In this document: positions 5,877 to 7,083 of the stretch, in pieces
How positions within the stretch are numbered: the stretch's first letter is position 1
How the letters are laid out: each line of letters opens with the position of its first letter
The notes under the pieces: generated by a model
Database searches by the model: none
Told to the model about the DNA's origin: nothing
Seen by the model: the letters and a program-made list of their open reading frames with translations, nothing else
Made by a program: the position numbers and the translations under genes
Assembly: GCA_947455805.1 (NCBI GenBank)
Contig: CANGSN010000153.1
Location: 1 to 7,083 of the forward strand
Direction: 5' to 3'
DNA: 7,083 nucleotides
DNA from: Planctomycetota bacterium
Lineage (GTDB): Bacteria > Planctomycetota > UBA1135 > UBA2386

Positions 5877-6743
5877 TCAGAGGCCCAGAGCCGCGTGAAC
5901 CGCGAGCGTCGCCGAGGAACGATTGAGGGTGTAGAAGTGCAGGCCCGGCGCGCCGTCGCGTAGCAGTGCACGCCCCTGGTCGACGGCCCACTGCACCCCT
6001 GTCGCCACGACCGCAGACGGGTCGTTCGCGACGATCCGCAGCCGCCGCCGGAGCTCTTGCGGAATGCGGGACCCACACATCTGCGTGAAGCGCTCGATCT
6101 GGCTGACGTTCGTGATCGGCATCAGCCCCGGGACGATCGGGATGTCGATTCCGGCAGATCGGCACCGGCGCACGAACGCGCGGTAGTCTTCGTTGTCGAA
6201 GAACAGCTGCGAGACAAGGAAGTCGGCGCCTGCCCGAACCTTGGTGACGAGGTGCTGCAAATCCGCTTCCAAGTCGCGGGTCTCGACGTGGCCCTCCGGG
6301 TAGCAAGCGGCGCCGATGCACATGTCGGGGCGCAGCTTCCGGATGAATGCCACCAGCTCCGCTGCGTGCGAGAACCCATCGGCGACCGGGCGAAACTCGG
6401 TCTCGCCCTTCGGCGGATCCCCGCGCAAAGCGAGCACGTTCCGGATGCCGGCATCGTGCAGTCGCTGCAACACACCGGCGATCTCGTCGCGCGTGCTGCC
6501 GACGCAGGTCAGGTGCGCCATGGTTACGATCCCGAGCTCACGCTGGATCCTGCCAACCAGCTCGATGGTGCGATCACGGGTGCTGCCGCCGGCCCCGTAG
6601 GTGACGGAGACGAACGAAGGGCGACACGGACGCAACTCCTCGACCGTCCGATACAGCTGTTCGACGCCCTCCGCCGTCTTCGGCGGGAAGAACTCGAAGG
6701 AGATGACCGGGCTACCGCGCCGGAACAGGGAAGCGATGTTCAT
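5877..6743 (-). CDS. metF: 5,10-methylenetetrahydrofolate reductase
   Basis: MetF is a cytosolic flavoprotein that reduces 5,10-methylene-tetrahydrofolate to 5-methyl-tetrahydrofolate, the methyl donor for methionine synthesis. The 288-residue product is the normal length for the bacterial TIM-barrel enzyme. Ser-Phe-Glu-Phe-Phe-Pro-Pro at 15-21 carries the predicted catalytic Glu17 (Glu28 in E. coli). Val-Thr-Tyr-Gly-Ala-Gly-Gly-Ser at 47-54, Ala-Leu-Arg-Gly-Asp-Pro-Pro at 105-111 (Asp109, equivalent to the flavin/folate-interacting Asp120), Ala-Ala-Cys-Tyr-Pro-Glu-Gly-His at 145-152 and Gln179 in Ser-Gln-Leu-Phe-Phe-Asp are all present. There is no C-terminal regulatory domain of the eukaryotic type. 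ATG 6743 is the natural start although no Shine-Dalgarno is seen. The gene ends 15 bases from the recD2 stop and lies downstream of the 5S terminator, so it probably has its own promoter. Confidence 0.96.
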   Translation of the reverse strand: MNIASLFRRGSPVISFEFFPPKTAEGVEQLYRTVEELRPCRPSFVSVTYGAGGSTRDRTIELVGRIQRELGIVTMAHLTCVGSTRDEIAGVLQRLHDAGIRNVLALRGDPPKGETEFRPVADGFSHAAELVAFIRKLRPDMCIGAACYPEGHVETRDLEADLQHLVTKVRAGADFLVSQLFFDNEDYRAFVRRCRSAGIDIPIVPGLMPITNVSQIERFTQMCGSRIPQELRRRLRIVANDPSAVVATGVQWAVDQGRALLRDGAPGLHFYTLNRSSATLAVHAALGL

Positions 6744-6824
6744 GCGAAGGGCGTTGGATGCCTGGGATGCTAGAGCACTTGCAACGAGGTCGTCGAAGCT
6801 TACCGCATCGCGGAACGTCGAAGA

Positions 6825-6871
6825 GGTCAGCTTTGCTGCGCGCTACCCTGGCAACTGCTACGCGCTCGACC
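6825..6871 (-). promoter_or_regulatory. Possible stem-loop in the metF leader
   Basis: GGTCAGC (6825-6831) can pair with GCT-C-GACC (6864-6871), seven pairs with one bulged base, enclosing a 32-base loop that holds further short GC pairings. It lies 82-128 bases upstream of the metF ATG and would be in its mRNA leader if transcription starts to the right. I could not match it to a known S-adenosylmethionine, folate or cobalamin riboswitch consensus. It may be chance. Confidence 0.2.
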
Positions 6872-6882
6872 TCATCGTGCCG

Positions 6883-6908
6883 CAGTAGGAATCACAGTAG
6901 GAATCACA
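6883..6908. repeat. 12-bp tandem direct repeat
   Basis: CAGTAGGAATCA occurs twice in direct tandem (6883-6894 and 6895-6906), and the period continues for two more bases. It lies just outside the 5S terminator, in the 185-base stretch between that terminator and metF. It may be a short slippage duplication or paired binding sites; nothing identifies a function. Confidence 0.7.
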
Positions 6909-6928
6909 CTGGGGCGGAAGGGAGCGCT

Positions 6929-6966
6929 AAAAAAGAAACAGCCCCAGTGCATGCACTGGGGCTGTT
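6929..6966 (-). terminator. Intrinsic terminator of the rRNA operon, after 5S rRNA
   Basis: A perfect 30-base palindrome spans 6937-6966. Read on the minus strand it gives a 13-bp stem, beginning with CAGCCCC and closing with GGGGCTG, around a tight TGCA-type loop. It is followed by TTTCTTTTTT (plus positions 6929-6938). A strong GC stem plus a T-run, 8 bases past the end of 5S rRNA on the same strand, is a classical Rho-independent terminator. The T-run exists only on the minus-strand side, so it serves the rRNA operon. Confidence 0.93.
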
Positions 6967-6974
6967 CAAGATTG

Positions 6975-7082
6975 ACCCGGCACTGACCTACTTTCGCGCA
7001 TAGCACTATCATCGGCCCTGGCTGCTTGACTGCCGTGTTCGGAAAGGGAACGGGTATTTCCAGCCAGGTATGGGCACCGGGA
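6975..7082 (-). rRNA. rrf: 5S ribosomal RNA (complete or nearly complete)
   Basis: On the minus strand the sequence carries the conserved 5S blocks: the loop B/C region CCGAACACGGCAGTCAAGC, then GCCGATGATAGTGC, then GCGAAAGTAGGTC. The 5' end CCCGGTGC (from 7081) pairs over eight positions, including G-U pairs, with GTGCCGGG at the 3' end (ending at 6976), so helix I closes within the window. The molecule is about 107-108 nucleotides. Exact ends are uncertain by a base or two, because helix I closes only one or two bases from the right edge of the window. The 23S gene should lie just beyond that edge. Confidence 0.95.
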
Positions 7083-7083
7083 G

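Noticed and set aside
1..7083. Search for CRISPR arrays, insertion sequences, tRNA genes, toxin-antitoxin or defence genes
   Set aside because: No spaced repeats, transposase motifs, cloverleaf-like sequences or defence domains were seen; the genes are housekeeping types with uniform composition.

Overview
The window comes from a GC-rich bacterial chromosome, roughly two-thirds G+C by eye with strong G/C preference at third codon positions. It carries ordinary housekeeping genes plus a few poorly characterised ones. The best guess is a planctomycete or another deep-branching GC-rich Gram-negative. This rests on three things: a ribosomal protein S21 with a long basic C-terminal extension, a RecD2-type helicase, and almost no Shine-Dalgarno sequences in front of the genes. 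The assignment is an inference and could be wrong.

Layout, left to right. Positions 2-1024 (+) hold the 3' part of a polytopic membrane protein whose start lies outside the window. Positions 1025-1551 are mostly non-coding, with a strong GC-rich hairpin (1145-1183) and a probable small proline-rich protein (1221-1430, +), the only gene here with a good ribosome-binding site. A stand-alone PilZ-domain protein follows (1552-1914, +). It converges on a minus-strand pair: rpsU (ribosomal protein S21, 3110-3436) followed by an RluA/RluD-family 23S rRNA pseudouridine synthase (2003-3028). A divergent intergenic region (3437-3608) separates rpsU from recD2 (3609-5861, +), a 750-residue SF1 DNA helicase. 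recD2 converges, with only 15 bases between stops, on metF (5877-6743, -), methylenetetrahydrofolate reductase. At the right edge are a 5S rRNA gene (minus strand, the end of an rRNA operon that continues beyond the window) and its intrinsic terminator, built on a perfect 30-base palindrome.

Functionally, rpsU and the pseudouridine synthase form a plausible two-gene ribosome unit. recD2 belongs to DNA repair, metF to one-carbon and methionine metabolism, and the PilZ protein to cyclic-di-GMP signalling. I see no mobile element, CRISPR array, toxin-antitoxin pair or defence system. The observations most worth a second look are an anti-Shine-Dalgarno-like sequence directly in front of rpsU, the small proline-rich gene with its leader hairpin, and a palindromic element between rpsU and recD2. 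None of these amounts to a demonstrated new system.
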